This document shows, piece after piece, positions 40,114 through 48,891 of a DNA stretch of 64,000 nt. The DNA is from Thermoflavimicrobium dichotomicum. GTDB lineage: Bacteria; Bacillota; Bacilli; Thermoactinomycetales; Thermoactinomycetaceae. The notes below the pieces were generated by a model. It worked only from the letters and a program-made list of their open reading frames with translations, did not search any database and was not told where the DNA came from. Location: positions 34,114-98,113 of the forward strand of contig NZ_FORR01000015.1 of assembly GCF_900114055.1 (NCBI RefSeq). The letters are read 5' to 3'. A program made the translations under genes and the position numbers. How positions within the stretch are numbered: position 1 is the first letter of the stretch; the number at the start of each line of letters is the position of its first letter.

Positions 40114-43100
40114 TTACAAAGAATCCAGATCCTTTTCCAGATGAATGTATTGTTCTTTCACCTTTGCTTCCACTAGCTTCAAATGAGCGACATCGATCTG
40201 CTCTGATAAAATATACATCATGCTTTGATAATAATCTTGACAGTCCATAGAAACTTTCTGTTTGACCGCTGTTAGTCCATCCTGCCATTCTTCACGATAA
40301 TGAGCGAACAATCGTTCCTTTTGCTCCTTGATATAGCTTTCAACTTCCTGCTCCAAAATCTTTTTCACTTCGTCCCTCATACTGGCTCTTTCATTTTTCT
40401 CAAAAAAGGATTTTGCATTTTTAAAGTGGGACAACGCTTTTTTAAATGCGGACAGATCAAGGGATGGAAATGGCTCCAAAAAGGTTGGAGTTGTATAGCC
40501 ATGCTCGATTTCGACCGAAAATGGCAGTTCTCCATTAATCTGTTTACACGCTGCGACCATTCGTTCCAACTGTTCCATCAACTTCTTATCCAACCATTTT
40601 TCCAGGCGCAATGAAGTTGCACGCAATTCCTGCATCACATCATGACGAATAAAATCGAGCAATTCCAGAAGGCAATCATAGAGTTTTTGCTTGATCTGCC
40701 CCAGATCTCCTCGCAATGTGCCAGGATTGAAGATTTCAATGAACACATCATTATATCGCAAAAAGACCCGCTGTTTGACATAATAAAGCAGTTCTTCGAT
40801 TTCTTTGTCCAATGCATACGCAACAGCACTTGCATTCCATTCTTTTATCACATCGGATACCTGGGCTTGTTCAAGAGACACTTGCTTCTTCTTCGCCTCT
40901 TTTTCTTCATGACTCTGTAAAGTCGAACGAATGAAATTTGCAAGCATCGTTTTCGCCCGTTCGATATTCCCAACCAATTGGCGTAAAGAAACCAACAACA
41001 AATCTCTCATGATAAAAGAAGTAAATGCTTTCTCAAACATCTCCATTCCTGAATTTTTTTCCGCCCATATCCCCTGTTTCTCACGCAAAGCAAGAAGACT
41101 GGAGACTGCAAACATTCTTGGATGACGAATTCCATACTGCAACAATTGTTCTTTCAAATATTGCTGAACGGCTTCCAGCTCTTCTTCAGACGAGGCCAAA
41201 TCCGCTGCATTCATAATGAAAAACATTTTATCCATCGAAAAGGTATCTTTGACTCGCCCCAGTTGGATTAAAAACTCCCGATCTGCGCGAGAAAAAGCAT
41301 GATTATAATAGGTGACATATAAAATCGCATCCGCATCCCGGATATATTCAAAAGCCACTCCCGTATGCCGGGCATTGATTGAATCCGCTCCCGGTGTATC
41401 AACCAAGGTTATCCCATATCGCGTCCATAAACAATCATAGTAGAGCTCAGCCAACTCAACAAAACAGGATTTCTCCTCATTGGCCACATATTCGGACCAC
41501 TCATCCACGGTCACTGAAACACTTGAGCCCAATTTTTCCTGTACAGCCGGATATCCATTTCGTACTGCACGCAAAAAAGCAAAGCTCATTTTCTGTCTTG
41601 CGTTTGGCTCTGATATTTGGAGCAGATCAGGTATTGTCCGAATCGCTTCTTCCAGGGTGTTCACTTTTCGTTGAAACAACTGAAAAACATATTGCAAATC
41701 CTGAAGCAATGCTTCCCTTGATTTGAAATAGACTACCGCTTGTCCATGATGGTGCTTTTCGGTAGGTGGGCACACTTTAGTAATCGTCGCTGTTGTTGGA
41801 TTTGGAGAAACAGGCAGGATGCTTTCACCGATCAAAGCATTGGCAAAGGAAGACTTACCTGCACTAAATGCTCCAAATAATGCCACCGTAAATTGCCTAT
41901 CCGCTACACGTTTTCTTTTCGTGATCAGTTCCTTGCGAACAGACTCCAATCCTGTCACGCCATCGATCAGCTTCGTCACCGCATCTACACGATCCAGGAT
42001 GCTTTTTATCTGTTCAGATATCTCTTGGGAAGATGAGGCTGGCTCCTCTTTCAACATCTCCTCTTCCTTCACTGGTATCGCGGAGACAGATGACCGGGAA
42101 ATCCATTGATCCTTTCGAAGCTGTATCTGTTCTTCGGTCAACCAGGTTTCCAGATCCAGCTCAGGCCCTTCCAGTTCACCATTTATAAAGGCTACCAAAC
42201 TTTCGTGATAAGTTTCCTGATCCTGCTTGAGTTTCATCAGCTCTTGACCCGCTATGAGTGCTCTTTCCCACTGCTGGATCAACGATCCCAATCGGCTAAT
42301 CTCTGCAGTATATCTGGCTTCCAATCTGTCCTTAAACATGTCATAGATTTGTTGGCTCCACTGACGATATCTTCTCTTCAATTCATTGGCCAGATCTTCA
42401 CAGTATTGCAAAAGATAATTCCCGCTTAATCCCGCTCCCGTTTTCACCATCTCTTCCAAAATCCCCGGTGACAAAGAGATAGAGGATTGGTAGATTTGAG
42501 CGGCTACCTCTTCTGAATCCAGCTGCTGCTCCTTAAAAAAGGTGTGGATCGCCTGTTTGACATGTGTATCAAGCTGGGTCTTGACGATTTGTGCCAGCTT
42601 ATCAAAGAAGGCCTGTTTCCGCCGCGCTTTTTCCTGTTCGGTTTTACTTTTGGAAAACAGGAACCCCACTTTAAAATGTGGTTGGATCGATTCCAGATAC
42701 TGCTCTGCAAGCTCTCGTACCTCATAAGGCATAAGGTATGCATTCTGCAGAATGGATTCGATTTGTTTTTTATACTTTGTCCCGATTTCATTTCTCTGTT
42801 GTTTGATTTGCTCTTGTTGCTGCTTAAGATGGGTCAATTTTTGTTCGATATCCGTTAATCGGTCTGTCTCATCAACCAGCTGGGCCTGGAGTTTTTTAAC
42901 CCGTGGTTTGTCTCGTTCTTCGATATAACGCAGATGTTCTTTAATCAAATACTCTGCTTCATGATAGGCACTTTCCAATAAAAGTGTTTGCCGCTGTTCG
43001 ATCAGCTGTTGGATAAACTGTTTAAATGAGTCCAATTGATTTTGCGAATGCTGGCGATTGCGTAAAGAAGTATAAAAAATGCCTTCTACTTGCAGATTCC

Positions 43101-43773
43101 AGTTTTGAAAAGATTCTTCCACACTTGCCTGATAAGCTGAAAATGGCAATTCTTCTTCCCGATGCTTGTCAATCTGGTTGATGACCAGATAGACACACTT
43201 ATTCCGTTGGGTTAATTCTTTGATAAATAGATAATTTTCTTCTGATTGAACGTGGTTATAATCCATCATGTAAAAAATGACATCTGCCAGATGCAATGCC
43301 GACTCAGTCGCCATGCGGTGCGCATCATCGGTTGAGTCAATACCGGGCGTATCCAAAAAACTGACCCCTTCCGGGATATTGCTTTTATCTTTAAATACAT
43401 GAACGGCAATTACTTCTTCTCCGTTTTTGCACAACTGTTTCAGCTCTTTTTCTGTATAACTGCCTTCATACGTATATTTTTCTCCCGAACTTAAGAATAA
43501 AGTGACCCGTTCTGGACCTGCCTGGATTTTGACGATATTGGCACTCGTCGGAATCGGACTGGTTGGTAAAAGATCCTCTCCATATAGCTCATTGAGCATG
43601 GTTGATTTCCCTGCAGAAAAGTGACCGCAAAAAGCAAGAATGAATTCATTTTTATGCACTTTTCGCATAAGCTCCAGCAGCTTCAAGTGATGGTTGGTGT
43701 CACCTTGCTGTTCCATTTGTTGAACAAGAGCTCCCAGTCGTTGAACCATCTCCCGTTGTTTATTTCCGATCAT
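40114..43773 (-). CDS. dynA: Bacterial dynamin-like protein with two fused GTPase units
   Basis: 1219 residues, matching the length and layout of Bacillus DynA (YpbR), in which two dynamin subunits are fused head to tail. First unit: P-loop GHFSAGKST at about residue 47, LDTPGIDS and NQID. Second unit: P-loop GAFSAGKSS at about residue 633, VDTPGADS and NAAD. Long coiled-coil stalks follow each GTPase, with stretches such as LTDIEQKLTHLKQQQEQIKQ. In Bacillus the protein tethers and fuses membranes, responds to membrane stress and helps resist phage. The start is the ATG at 43773. It is monocistronic, with its own terminator. Confidence 0.93.
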   Translation of the reverse strand: MIGNKQREMVQRLGALVQQMEQQGDTNHHLKLLELMRKVHKNEFILAFCGHFSAGKSTMLNELYGEDLLPTSPIPTSANIVKIQAGPERVTLFLSSGEKYTYEGSYTEKELKQLCKNGEEVIAVHVFKDKSNIPEGVSFLDTPGIDSTDDAHRMATESALHLADVIFYMMDYNHVQSEENYLFIKELTQRNKCVYLVINQIDKHREEELPFSAYQASVEESFQNWNLQVEGIFYTSLRNRQHSQNQLDSFKQFIQQLIEQRQTLLLESAYHEAEYLIKEHLRYIEERDKPRVKKLQAQLVDETDRLTDIEQKLTHLKQQQEQIKQQRNEIGTKYKKQIESILQNAYLMPYEVRELAEQYLESIQPHFKVGFLFSKSKTEQEKARRKQAFFDKLAQIVKTQLDTHVKQAIHTFFKEQQLDSEEVAAQIYQSSISLSPGILEEMVKTGAGLSGNYLLQYCEDLANELKRRYRQWSQQIYDMFKDRLEARYTAEISRLGSLIQQWERALIAGQELMKLKQDQETYHESLVAFINGELEGPELDLETWLTEEQIQLRKDQWISRSSVSAIPVKEEEMLKEEPASSSQEISEQIKSILDRVDAVTKLIDGVTGLESVRKELITKRKRVADRQFTVALFGAFSAGKSSFANALIGESILPVSPNPTTATITKVCPPTEKHHHGQAVVYFKSREALLQDLQYVFQLFQRKVNTLEEAIRTIPDLLQISEPNARQKMSFAFLRAVRNGYPAVQEKLGSSVSVTVDEWSEYVANEEKSCFVELAELYYDCLWTRYGITLVDTPGADSINARHTGVAFEYIRDADAILYVTYYNHAFSRADREFLIQLGRVKDTFSMDKMFFIMNAADLASSEEELEAVQQYLKEQLLQYGIRHPRMFAVSSLLALREKQGIWAEKNSGMEMFEKAFTSFIMRDLLLVSLRQLVGNIERAKTMLANFIRSTLQSHEEKEAKKKQVSLEQAQVSDVIKEWNASAVAYALDKEIEELLYYVKQRVFLRYNDVFIEIFNPGTLRGDLGQIKQKLYDCLLELLDFIRHDVMQELRATSLRLEKWLDKKLMEQLERMVAACKQINGELPFSVEIEHGYTTPTFLEPFPSLDLSAFKKALSHFKNAKSFFEKNERASMRDEVKKILEQEVESYIKEQKERLFAHYREEWQDGLTAVKQKVSMDCQDYYQSMMYILSEQIDVAHLKLVEAKVKEQYIHLEKDLDSL

Positions 43774-43862
43774 TTGCCGTTTTCCTTTCTTCCCTATTTT
43801 CTTGCTCCATCAATTTTCAGGAAATGAACATTTCTATGATATCATCCTTGATCCAAAATAAA

Positions 43863-43890
43863 AAAGTCTCCACAACAATATGGAGACTTT
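43863..43890. terminator. Bidirectional terminator between the deacetylase gene and dynA
   Basis: AAAGTCTCC / GGAGACTTT, 9 bp with a 10-nt loop, flanked by T-rich and A-rich tracts, so it can act on both strands. It mainly ends the deacetylase transcript on the minus strand. Confidence 0.75.
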
Positions 43891-43894
43891 CCTT

Positions 43895-44731
43895 TTAATT
43901 ATGATAGGCTCGAACTTCCAAAAGCTGGTCTACAGTAACAAACTCAAAACCTTTACTTTTCAGCTGTTGAATGACTTGCGGCAGGACGGATACAGTCGCA
44001 CTACGGTTACCACCTGCATCGTGGAATAAAATAATGCTTCCTGGTTGTGTTTCTTTCTGGATGACATCCACGATTTGCTGTGGCGTTCGCCCCGGTTTCC
44101 AATCCACTGTATCCACATCCCAGTTTATAATCACATAACCTTCCTTTTTCAGTTTTTCTTCAATTCCTTTTGTCGCACCATAAGGCGGCCGCAAAAACAG
44201 AATATCTTTCCCGGATGCCTTTTTAATCTCTTCTTTCGTTTTTTTCAAGTCTTCATGAAGCTGTTGAGGTGTCAATTTCGGCAGTTCCTTGTGTTCCCAA
44301 GAATGACTGCCAATAGCATGCCCTTCATCAACTTCCTGTTTAACCAAATGCGGGAATCGTTGGACATTCTTTCCAATTAAAAAAAAGGTCGCTTTAATAT
44401 TATTTTCACGCAATATATTCAGGATTTGGGTCGTAAATCTGGGATCTGGACCATCATCAAATGTGAGTGCCACCCGTTTCTTTTGTTTCGGTCCATTAAA
44501 GACAATATGTCTTCTCTCGATCTTCTTCAATTTCTCAAACTCTGCCTGGGTGAGCAATGGATTCAGTTTTACTTTCTGTTCCTGGCTATTTCCTGCACCA
44601 AACTGTTGCTGCTCTTCTGCTTGCGGTCCCTTTTTACTCATTGGATCCTCTGATTTATGTATAATTCGACATCCAGTCATCAGTAAACTAATCGTTAATA
44701 AAGCGACTCCTGCACGGAAGAACTTCCCCAC
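43895..44731 (-). CDS. Polysaccharide deacetylase (NodB family), probable lipoprotein
   Basis: The best start is a GTG at 44731, with AGGAG 7 nt upstream. The open frame extends to 44812 without a good site. The N-terminus then reads MGKFFRAGVALLTISLLMTGC, a signal sequence with a lipobox-like MTGC. NodB motifs follow: TFDDGPD (metal Asp), HSWEH (metal His), RPPYGA, WDVDTVDW and ILFHD, so all five catalytic motifs are present. It should remove acetyl groups from peptidoglycan or another surface glycan while anchored on the outer face of the membrane. A charged linker (EEQQQFGAGNSQEQ) separates the anchor from the catalytic domain. Confidence 0.88.
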   Translation of the reverse strand: MGKFFRAGVALLTISLLMTGCRIIHKSEDPMSKKGPQAEEQQQFGAGNSQEQKVKLNPLLTQAEFEKLKKIERRHIVFNGPKQKKRVALTFDDGPDPRFTTQILNILRENNIKATFFLIGKNVQRFPHLVKQEVDEGHAIGSHSWEHKELPKLTPQQLHEDLKKTKEEIKKASGKDILFLRPPYGATKGIEEKLKKEGYVIINWDVDTVDWKPGRTPQQIVDVIQKETQPGSIILFHDAGGNRSATVSVLPQVIQQLKSKGFEFVTVDQLLEVRAYHN

Positions 44732-44814
44732 TCTGCTCACTCCTAGTTTCTCTCTAAACTGAGTAAAAAAGTTGCCATGATGCCATTCATATGGCAGAGG
44801 CCAATTTTTCACAT

Positions 44815-44850
44815 AAAAAAAGAAGGTTTATACAGAAGATCCAAACCTCT
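44815..44850 (-). terminator. Probable terminator of the GNAT-AKR-aldolase operon
   Basis: The minus strand reads GAGGTTT, a 13-nt loop, AAACCTTC and a run of seven T. The stem is short (6-7 bp), but the U-run is good and it is the first such site after the aldolase stop. Confidence 0.6.
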
Positions 44851-44965
44851 CCTCGACTCCTAAAATAAAGGGATGACTCTTATATTCTATCATAATTTCT
44901 GGTTAATTTAAGTAGTTTACAAGATAAATTATAGCAAATCATTGAAATATTTCATGACGTTCTAT

Positions 44966-45601
44966 CTATGATGTTGCAAAATAATTTCCAAACTTTGATC
45001 GCACTTCATCCAACTGTTCGGAAGAAAGGCATTTGGAAGCTCCCAGTATACTGGCTCCAAATGCAATTTGTGCCACATACTCAATCAATTCCGCCCGCCG
45101 ATAAGCATCTGCCATCGTTTTTCCTACAGCTATGACACCATGATGTTCCAGCAATGCACCATTGGCATTTTCCAATGCCTGCATGGCGTTTCTAGCCAAT
45201 TCTTCTGAACCGTAAATCGCATAAGGAGCTACAGGAACCTCATTCCCAATATCTGCTACCAGATAATGAACGGCAGGAATCGCTTTTCCGACTGCAGCAA
45301 ACATGGTGGCATAAGGCGAATGGGTGTGAACAATCGCCTGAATATCTGAACGCCCTAGATAAATCCAACGATGCATCGGCGTTTCGGAGGACGGACGCTG
45401 TGATCCGGTAATCACCTTTCCGGTTTCCAAATCTACTTCCAGTAAATCAGCGACTTCCATCTGATCATAGGGAATAGCTGAAGGAGTAATCCACATCGTA
45501 TTCTTTTCCGGATGACGGATGCTTACATTTCCAGTCGTTCCTGTTACCAGACCTTCCTGTACCAGTTTTCGCGCATATCGAATCACTTCTTCCAATTTCA
45601 C
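44966..45601 (-). CDS. Class II aldolase/adducin family protein (fuculose-phosphate aldolase-like)
   Basis: 211 residues, normal for the family. It starts at a GTG (45601) with GGAGGGG 7-8 nt upstream. Zinc ligands are visible as VHTHSPYA and LEHHGVIAVG, together with GTTGNVS for phosphate binding and the SSETPMH segment. Relatives cleave sugar phosphates to dihydroxyacetone phosphate plus an aldehyde (L-fuculose-1-phosphate) or epimerise ribulose-5-phosphate. The exact substrate cannot be read from the sequence. It is the last gene of a probable GNAT / aldo-keto reductase / aldolase operon and is separated from the reductase by a 170-bp compound palindrome. A reductase that removes aldehydes would suit an aldolase making lactaldehyde. 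Confidence 0.85.
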   Translation of the reverse strand: MKLEEVIRYARKLVQEGLVTGTTGNVSIRHPEKNTMWITPSAIPYDQMEVADLLEVDLETGKVITGSQRPSSETPMHRWIYLGRSDIQAIVHTHSPYATMFAAVGKAIPAVHYLVADIGNEVPVAPYAIYGSEELARNAMQALENANGALLEHHGVIAVGKTMADAYRRAELIEYVAQIAFGASILGASKCLSSEQLDEVRSKFGNYFATS

Positions 45602-45699
45602 GGATGAACCCCTCCACTTGGTCTGTCAACTACCTCAATCATTTTATCATGAGAGAGTTCGGAAGATAAACGATCGATATCAATGAGAAGAATAGAAAA

Positions 45700-45869
45700 A
45701 GCTACCTGTTTAAGCAGGTAGCTGAAATCGTTGACAAACCCGGTTTTCCTTTTCCAGTTGAACGACTTCTTGCTCGTTTTTAAGCAACGGGAGTGAAACG
45801 GAAAAGGAAAACCGGCATATAACGGATACTTTGTCAAGCAGATTAAGCTACCTATTTAAGTAGGTAGCT
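45700..45869. repeat. 170-bp compound palindromic element (MITE- or REP-like)
   Basis: The arms are nested symmetrically. Outer hairpins AGCTACCTG-tttaag-CAGGTAGCT (45700-45723) and AGCTACCTA-tttaag-TAGGTAGCT (45846-45869) share the same loop. Next come TTGACAAA (45731-45738) and its complement TTTGTCAA (45830-45837). Inside lies a perfect 16-bp pair at 45740-45755 and 45800-45815 (CCGGTTTTCCTTTTCC and its complement). The centre has a small TTGCT/AGCAA stem. It fills the gap between the reductase stop and the aldolase leader. It has no coding potential of its own. Confidence 0.85.
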
Positions 45870-45874
45870 AAGCA

Positions 45875-46708
45875 TCAGTCAAAACGGAATCGATCGGGAT
45901 GTTGGCCGAAGCGGTGGTCCTGATTCATCTGATCGATTTTCTCCATGTCTTCCGGTGCCAGTTCGAAATCAAAAATATCCGCATTCTCAGCAATTCGCTC
46001 AGGACGAACTGATTTTGGAATGGTCACCACCTGATGCTGCAGATCCCAACGCAAAATAATTTGAGCGGGCGTTTTTTGATACTTGGCTGCTAACTCCACC
46101 AGCGTCGGATGATCCAATTGATTCCCTCTCATTAGCGGACTCCATGCTTCTAGCTGAATGCCTTCATTCCGACAATAGCTTAACAGTTCTTTCTGGGTGA
46201 GTAATGGATGGAATTCGACCTGGTTCACCATGGGTTTCATCTCACTAACAGCTTTCAAGTCTTCCAAATGATGAATCAGAAAATTGCTCACGCCAATCGC
46301 CCGAACCCAACCGTCTCGGTACAATTTCTCCAATGCACGCCAGGTTTCTGGAAATTTTTCCTTCACTGGCCAGTGAATCAAGTATAAATCGATGTAGTCC
46401 ACATCCAGTTTTTTACGGCTTTCTTCAAAAGCACGCAGTGTTTCTTCATAGCCTTGATCTGTATTCCAAACCTTTGTGGTCAGGAAAATCTCTTCACGTG
46501 GAATACCTGATTCTTTCATCGCTTTTCCTACACTTTCCTCGTTTTGATATAATGCTGCTGTATCAATACTGCGATAACCCAGTTCCAACGCTGTTTTTAC
46601 TGCCTGTTTCACTTCATTTTCTTCTTTTACTTTATAGGTTCCAAGACCAAGCCAGGGCATCTTTACACCATTGTATAAGGTAACGGTATCTGATATATGC
46701 CGAGTCAA
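45875..46708 (-). CDS. yvgN: Aldo/keto reductase (YvgN-type glyoxal/methylglyoxal reductase)
   Basis: 277 residues, starting at a TTG (46708) with GGAGGAA 7 nt upstream. The family signatures are complete: LGLGTYKV, GYRSIDTAALYQNEESVG (catalytic Asp and Tyr), LTTKVW (catalytic Lys), DLYLIHWPV (catalytic His), GVSNF, NQVEFHP, WSPL and IPKSVRPERI for NADPH phosphate binding. It should reduce small aldehydes such as methylglyoxal with NADPH in the cytoplasm. The GNAT gene lies 14 nt upstream, so the two are almost certainly co-transcribed. Confidence 0.9.
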   Translation of the reverse strand: MTRHISDTVTLYNGVKMPWLGLGTYKVKEENEVKQAVKTALELGYRSIDTAALYQNEESVGKAMKESGIPREEIFLTTKVWNTDQGYEETLRAFEESRKKLDVDYIDLYLIHWPVKEKFPETWRALEKLYRDGWVRAIGVSNFLIHHLEDLKAVSEMKPMVNQVEFHPLLTQKELLSYCRNEGIQLEAWSPLMRGNQLDHPTLVELAAKYQKTPAQIILRWDLQHQVVTIPKSVRPERIAENADIFDFELAPEDMEKIDQMNQDHRFGQHPDRFRFD

Positions 46709-46721
46709 TGCAATTCCTCCT

Positions 46722-47162
46722 TTATTTGCCCAATTTTCTCATAAACTTTTCCGGTTGATTCAGTGGTTCAAATCCATATTTCGCATACAATGAATGCGCA
46801 TCTCTTGTCGCCAGCAAAAACTTCTTTACTTGCACTTCCGGCAGGGAAACGATGAATTCTACCAACCATTTTCCCAAACCTTTGCCTTGGAATTCGGGCA
46901 ACACAAATACATCGGCCAGATAAGCAAACCTTACCGTATCTGTCATGACCCGTGCAAAACCGATCTGCCTGTTCTGATAGTATAAACCAAAAACAAGGGA
47001 AGAGTGTTCAATCATCCTGGCTACCTGATCACGTGCAATCCCTTTGGCCCAATATGATTCCTGAGATAGATAGCGATGGATCACATCAAGATCCAGCAGG
47101 CTACGATCGGTCGAGATCAGATAATCCCCTTTTCTCTCTTCATAGATCGTAGAAATCATCAT
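46722..47162 (-). CDS. GNAT-family N-acetyltransferase
   Basis: 146 residues, starting at the ATG at 47162 with GGGGG 6 nt upstream. The acetyl-CoA binding motif A is clear as LADVFVLPEFQGKGLGKWLV (Q-G-K-G-L-G), and the C-terminus has the usual YAKYGFEPL. The acceptor is unknown. It is the first gene of a probable operon with an aldo-keto reductase and a class II aldolase. Its leader carries a structured RNA and a terminator, so expression is likely controlled by attenuation. Confidence 0.88.
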   Translation of the reverse strand: MMISTIYEERKGDYLISTDRSLLDLDVIHRYLSQESYWAKGIARDQVARMIEHSSLVFGLYYQNRQIGFARVMTDTVRFAYLADVFVLPEFQGKGLGKWLVEFIVSLPEVQVKKFLLATRDAHSLYAKYGFEPLNQPEKFMRKLGK

Positions 47163-47175
47163 GAAAACCCCCTAT

Positions 47176-47299
47176 AAAAAAACCCTCCAGCCAATGAATG
47201 ACTGAAGGACATATTTGTATGTATATGAAAGAAAGCCAGATTCATAACAGACAGGAAAAATGATGAGCGGACAGCATGGCATGAAGCTTTCTTTCTTTC
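47176..47299 (-). promoter_or_regulatory. Structured leader with a terminator ahead of the GNAT-AKR-aldolase operon
   Basis: The transcript from the promoter at 47306-47334 would start near 47299. It would at once form a long helix: GAAAGAAAGC (47286-47295) with GCTTTCTTTC (47227-47236), extended by TTCAT/ATGAA and closing a 35-nt loop. A terminator follows at 47176-47208 (CCTTCAG / CTGGAGG, then GTTTTTTT), ending 13 nt before the GNAT start. An aptamer-like helix followed by a leader terminator is riboswitch architecture, but I recognise no known class. Confidence 0.55.
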
Positions 47300-47305
47300 A
47301 AATCG

Positions 47306-47334
47306 ATCATAAATAAAACTGAAACAACAGTCAA
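47306..47334 (-). promoter_or_regulatory. Sigma-A promoter of the GNAT operon
   Basis: The minus strand has -35 TTGACT (47329-47334), a spacer of exactly 17 nt and -10 TATGAT (47306-47311). Confidence 0.75.
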
Positions 47335-47509
47335 TGCATATTTTTACTATTAAAAAATAATAATTATTTTCTAAAATGTGCAGAACAAGTAAAATTCACC
47401 AAAATGCAAATAAGATCGATTCCTGTTCAGCCAAAATCAAACAAATGTTTAACAAGCTGCCCCAAGGGAAAATGGTTAACAGTATTCCTATCACAAAGGG
47501 GATGAAAGG

Positions 47510-48712
47510 ATGCAACCCGTCAATCCATTTTCACCCGATTTCAAAGAACATGCTTATGAAATTTATCAGGAACTGCGTGAAAAGGATCCGGTTCATCAAA
47601 TTACGATGCCGAATGGAAATATAGCCTGGATTATCAGTCGATATCATGACGCTGTCTCCCTGTTAAAAGACAAACGTTTACAAAAAAATCCCCGAACTGT
47701 CTTTTCTGCCGAACAGTATCAACAAGCCTTTCCTTTTCCAGAAATGCGCCTGTTTATCGAACATATGCTAAACAGCGACCCTCCTGATCACACCCGTTTG
47801 CGCTCGCTGGTTCAAAAAGCGTTTACCCCCCGTATCATCGAAAATTTACGTCCCCGCATTCAAGAAATTGCTGACCAACTTTTAGAGTCCGTGGAAGCCC
47901 AGGGCCATATGGATATCATTCAGGATTATGCTTTTCCCCTCCCTATTATCCTGATCTCGGAGTTATTGGGTATTCCAACAGAAGACCGAAATCAATTTCG
48001 CCAGTGGTCCAATGCCGTCATATATGCCTTTAACCAACCGGAGCGACTGAAGCAGGTGTTGCCTGAAATTCGTGCTTTCCATGCCTACCTCCAAACATTC
48101 ATCACAAAACGCCGCCAAAATCCTCAAGATGACCTGACATCCGAGCTGATCCGAGCCGAAACAGAAAACGAAAAGCTCTCTGAAAAAGAGTTATACTCGA
48201 TGCTCTTTCTTTTAATCATTGCTGGACATGAAACAACCGTAAACCTCATTGGAAACAGTGTCTTTTCCTTATTACAGCATCCCGATCAATGTGAAAAGCT
48301 GAAAAAAGAACCTGCTTTCATTTCGTTAGCCGTTGAAGAGTTTCTCCGTTATATGAGTCCAGTGGAGTTTGCCACAAATCGCTGGGCCATCGAAGATATC
48401 CAGCTTCACGGAAAAACGATTAAAAAACAGGACCTTGTCCTGATTTCGATTGCTTCAGCCAATCGGGACCCAGCCAAATTTACCCATCCTGAAAAGCTCG
48501 ATATCACCCGTGAAAAAAATGAACATATCGCTTTTGGACATGGGATTCATTTCTGCCTGGGCGCCCCTTTGGCACGCTTGGAAGGGCAAATTGCCATTCA
48601 AACACTGCTTCAGCGAATACCAGCATTTGAGTTGGCTGTTACACGTCAAGAACTAAAATGGCAGTCCACCTTCCTGATGCGTGGACTTCAACATCTTCCC
48701 ATTCGTTTTTAG
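47510..48712 (+). CDS. Cytochrome P450
   Basis: 400 residues, typical of soluble bacterial P450s. The start ATG is at 47510, with AAAGGGG upstream. The I-helix oxygen-binding motif reads AGHETT, the K-helix ExxR is EEFLR, and the heme-binding loop is FGHGIHFCLG with its Cys ligand. It resembles CYP107/BioI/PksS-type enzymes of Bacillales, which hydroxylate fatty acids, polyketides or peptides. No ferredoxin or reductase is adjacent. It is the first plus-strand gene after a divergent minus-strand operon. It lies 11 kb from the NRPS operon on the other strand, so tailoring of the peptide is possible but not supported by gene order. Confidence 0.93.
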   Translation: MQPVNPFSPDFKEHAYEIYQELREKDPVHQITMPNGNIAWIISRYHDAVSLLKDKRLQKNPRTVFSAEQYQQAFPFPEMRLFIEHMLNSDPPDHTRLRSLVQKAFTPRIIENLRPRIQEIADQLLESVEAQGHMDIIQDYAFPLPIILISELLGIPTEDRNQFRQWSNAVIYAFNQPERLKQVLPEIRAFHAYLQTFITKRRQNPQDDLTSELIRAETENEKLSEKELYSMLFLLIIAGHETTVNLIGNSVFSLLQHPDQCEKLKKEPAFISLAVEEFLRYMSPVEFATNRWAIEDIQLHGKTIKKQDLVLISIASANRDPAKFTHPEKLDITREKNEHIAFGHGIHFCLGAPLARLEGQIAIQTLLQRIPAFELAVTRQELKWQSTFLMRGLQHLPIRF

Positions 48713-48891
48713 GCTTTGCACTGCCATCCTGTGAACCAGGGCTACTTTTGAACAACAAGGGTTCCTTTTCCATTCGCGACCGGACCTCTCAAAAGTTCGA
48801 GCAAAAGTCGTACAATTGGATAAGGAACCTTATTTTTGTCATCAATACTTCCCGAGCTCGGGAACATGATCATCATGAAGGGGTATTGATT

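Noticed and set aside
43895..44812. Polysaccharide deacetylase starting at 44812
   Set aside because: The first 27 residues are not signal-like and lack a ribosome site; the GTG at 44731 has AGGAG and gives a proper lipoprotein signal.
45598..45837. 79-codon minus-strand frame across the compound palindrome
   Set aside because: The frame is generated by the palindrome and the aldolase leader; no ribosome site and no conserved character.
47510..48712. P450 as a tailoring enzyme of the NRPS peptide
   Set aside because: It lies 11 kb away on the opposite strand behind several unrelated housekeeping genes; nothing in the sequence links the two.
48658..48891. Long N-terminal extension of the Imm6-like protein overlapping the P450 gene
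   Set aside because: No ribosome binding site for it, and the family-like sequence begins at the ATG at 48892, which has GAAGGGG upstream.
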